Assembly (NCBI GenBank): GCA_025363375.1
Contig: JANYDZ010000243.1
Span: forward strand, 1-6,195
Reading direction: 5' to 3'
Source of the DNA: Hyphomicrobiales bacterium
GTDB lineage: Bacteria; Pseudomonadota; Alphaproteobacteria; Rhizobiales; Beijerinckiaceae
Length of the DNA: 6,195 nt
The notes beneath the pieces were generated by a model, which searched no databases, had not been told where the DNA came from, and worked only from the letters and a program-made list of their open reading frames with translations. Shown here piece by piece: positions 5,670 through 6,195 of this stretch. Position numbers and translations under genes: made by a program. Position 1 is the first letter of the stretch. Every line of letters starts with the position of its first letter.

Positions 5670-6195
5670 ATGCAGCCCTTCACCACTTTGTCGGGCGTCG
5701 CCGCGCCCTTGATCGAGGACGACGTCAATACCGACCAGGTCGCGCCGCTCGGCGCAGGACCGCGCATGAACCCCGACTATGCCCAGATGTTTTTCGCGCG
5801 CAGGCGCAAGAATCCCGACGGCTCGGACAATTCCGGGTTCTTTTTGAACAAGCCGCAGTTTGCAAAGCCGTCAATTCTCGCGACCGGTCAGAATTTCGGG
5901 TGTGGTTCCTCGCGCGAGGCGGCGGTCTGGTGCCTGCAGGCGGTGGGCATTCGCTGCGTCGTGGCGCGCAGCTTTGCCGACATCTATCGCGAGAACCTAC
6001 TGCAGAACGGCGTGTTGCCGGTCGTGCTGGCGGTTGACGAGGCCGACGCGTTCGACGCGCTGGTGCTTGAGGCCAACGGCGCGGCCGCTTTCACCGTCGA
6101 TCTTGTCGCGCAAAGGGTCACCGCGCCCGGCGGCCGGGCTTTCGCGTTTGAAATATCGCCCGCCGACCGCACCCGGCTGCTCGAAGGGCTCGACG
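5670..6195 (+). CDS. leuD: LeuD-family hydro-lyase small subunit (partial, cut by right edge)
   Basis: The first 175 codons of the swivelling small subunit that completes the active site of the LeuC-like enzyme are present. E. coli LeuD is about 200 residues, so roughly 25 are missing at the C-terminus. It opens MQPFTTLSGVAAPL, then has the DVNTDQ motif (18-23), GQNFGCGSSRE (about 73-83), RSFADIYRENLLQNGVLPVVL (about 100-120), and a terminal RTRLLEGLD that matches the family's last helix. Two regions differ from biosynthetic LeuD. The loop after NTDQ reads VAPLGAGPRMNPDYAQM instead of the IIPKQFLK...RTGLG type, and the residues after SRE are AAVWCL instead of HAPWAL. Both regions line the active site, so altered substrate specificity is likely. 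The gene begins 2 bp after the leuC-like stop with a GGGAG site, so the two subunits should be made together. Confidence 0.9.
   Translation, partial: MQPFTTLSGVAAPLIEDDVNTDQVAPLGAGPRMNPDYAQMFFARRRKNPDGSDNSGFFLNKPQFAKPSILATGQNFGCGSSREAAVWCLQAVGIRCVVARSFADIYRENLLQNGVLPVVLAVDEADAFDALVLEANGAAAFTVDLVAQRVTAPGGRAFAFEISPADRTRLLEGLD

Overview
This 6.2 kb window is GC-rich, with strong G/C third-position bias, and reads as a piece of an alphaproteobacterial chromosome of Hyphomicrobiales (Rhizobiales) type. That assignment is inferred from codon bias, from the abundance of periplasmic solute-binding proteins and from the style of the operons. No rRNA, tRNA or other phylogenetic marker is present. I see no insertion sequence, CRISPR array, phage gene or integration site.

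Layout. (1) On the minus strand, positions 1-222 (cut by the left edge) and 235-1266 encode two tandem, related NMT1/THI5/SsuA-like solute-binding proteins with signal peptides. They are 12 bp apart and the 235-1266 gene is upstream. (2) A 242 bp divergent spacer (1267-1508) carries a strong ribosome binding site on each side and some small palindromes. (3) On the plus strand, 1509-2636 encodes a luciferase-like (LLM class) flavin-dependent monooxygenase, followed at once by a GC-rich terminator-like hairpin. (4) On the minus strand, 2788-3036 encodes an 82-residue acidic protein that I do not recognise. (5) A 154 bp divergent spacer (3037-3190) holds candidate promoters for both directions. 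(6) On the plus strand lies a compact operon: a TctC/Bug-type receptor (3191-4201), a LeuC-family large subunit (4231-5667) and a LeuD-family small subunit (5670 to the right edge, about 25 residues short of the usual C-terminus).

How the genes may work together. The left half pairs ABC-type binding proteins with a divergent LLM monooxygenase. This resembles ssu-type organosulfur or other scavenging systems, in which a small organic substrate is imported and cleaved oxidatively; the actual substrate cannot be read from the sequence. The right half pairs a carboxylate-binding receptor with a two-subunit [4Fe-4S] hydro-lyase of the isopropylmalate isomerase family. The small subunit departs from biosynthetic LeuD in its substrate loop and in the residues after the SRE motif. 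I infer a catabolic or specialised hydratase/isomerase for an imported hydroxy- or unsaturated di- or tricarboxylate rather than the housekeeping leucine enzyme, but this is not proven.

The most distinctive sequence-level oddity is a perfect, in-frame 18-bp tandem duplication at the start of the leuC-like gene, with each copy containing a small palindrome. Most of the window is ordinary accessory metabolism, and I found no convincing evidence of a wholly new system.
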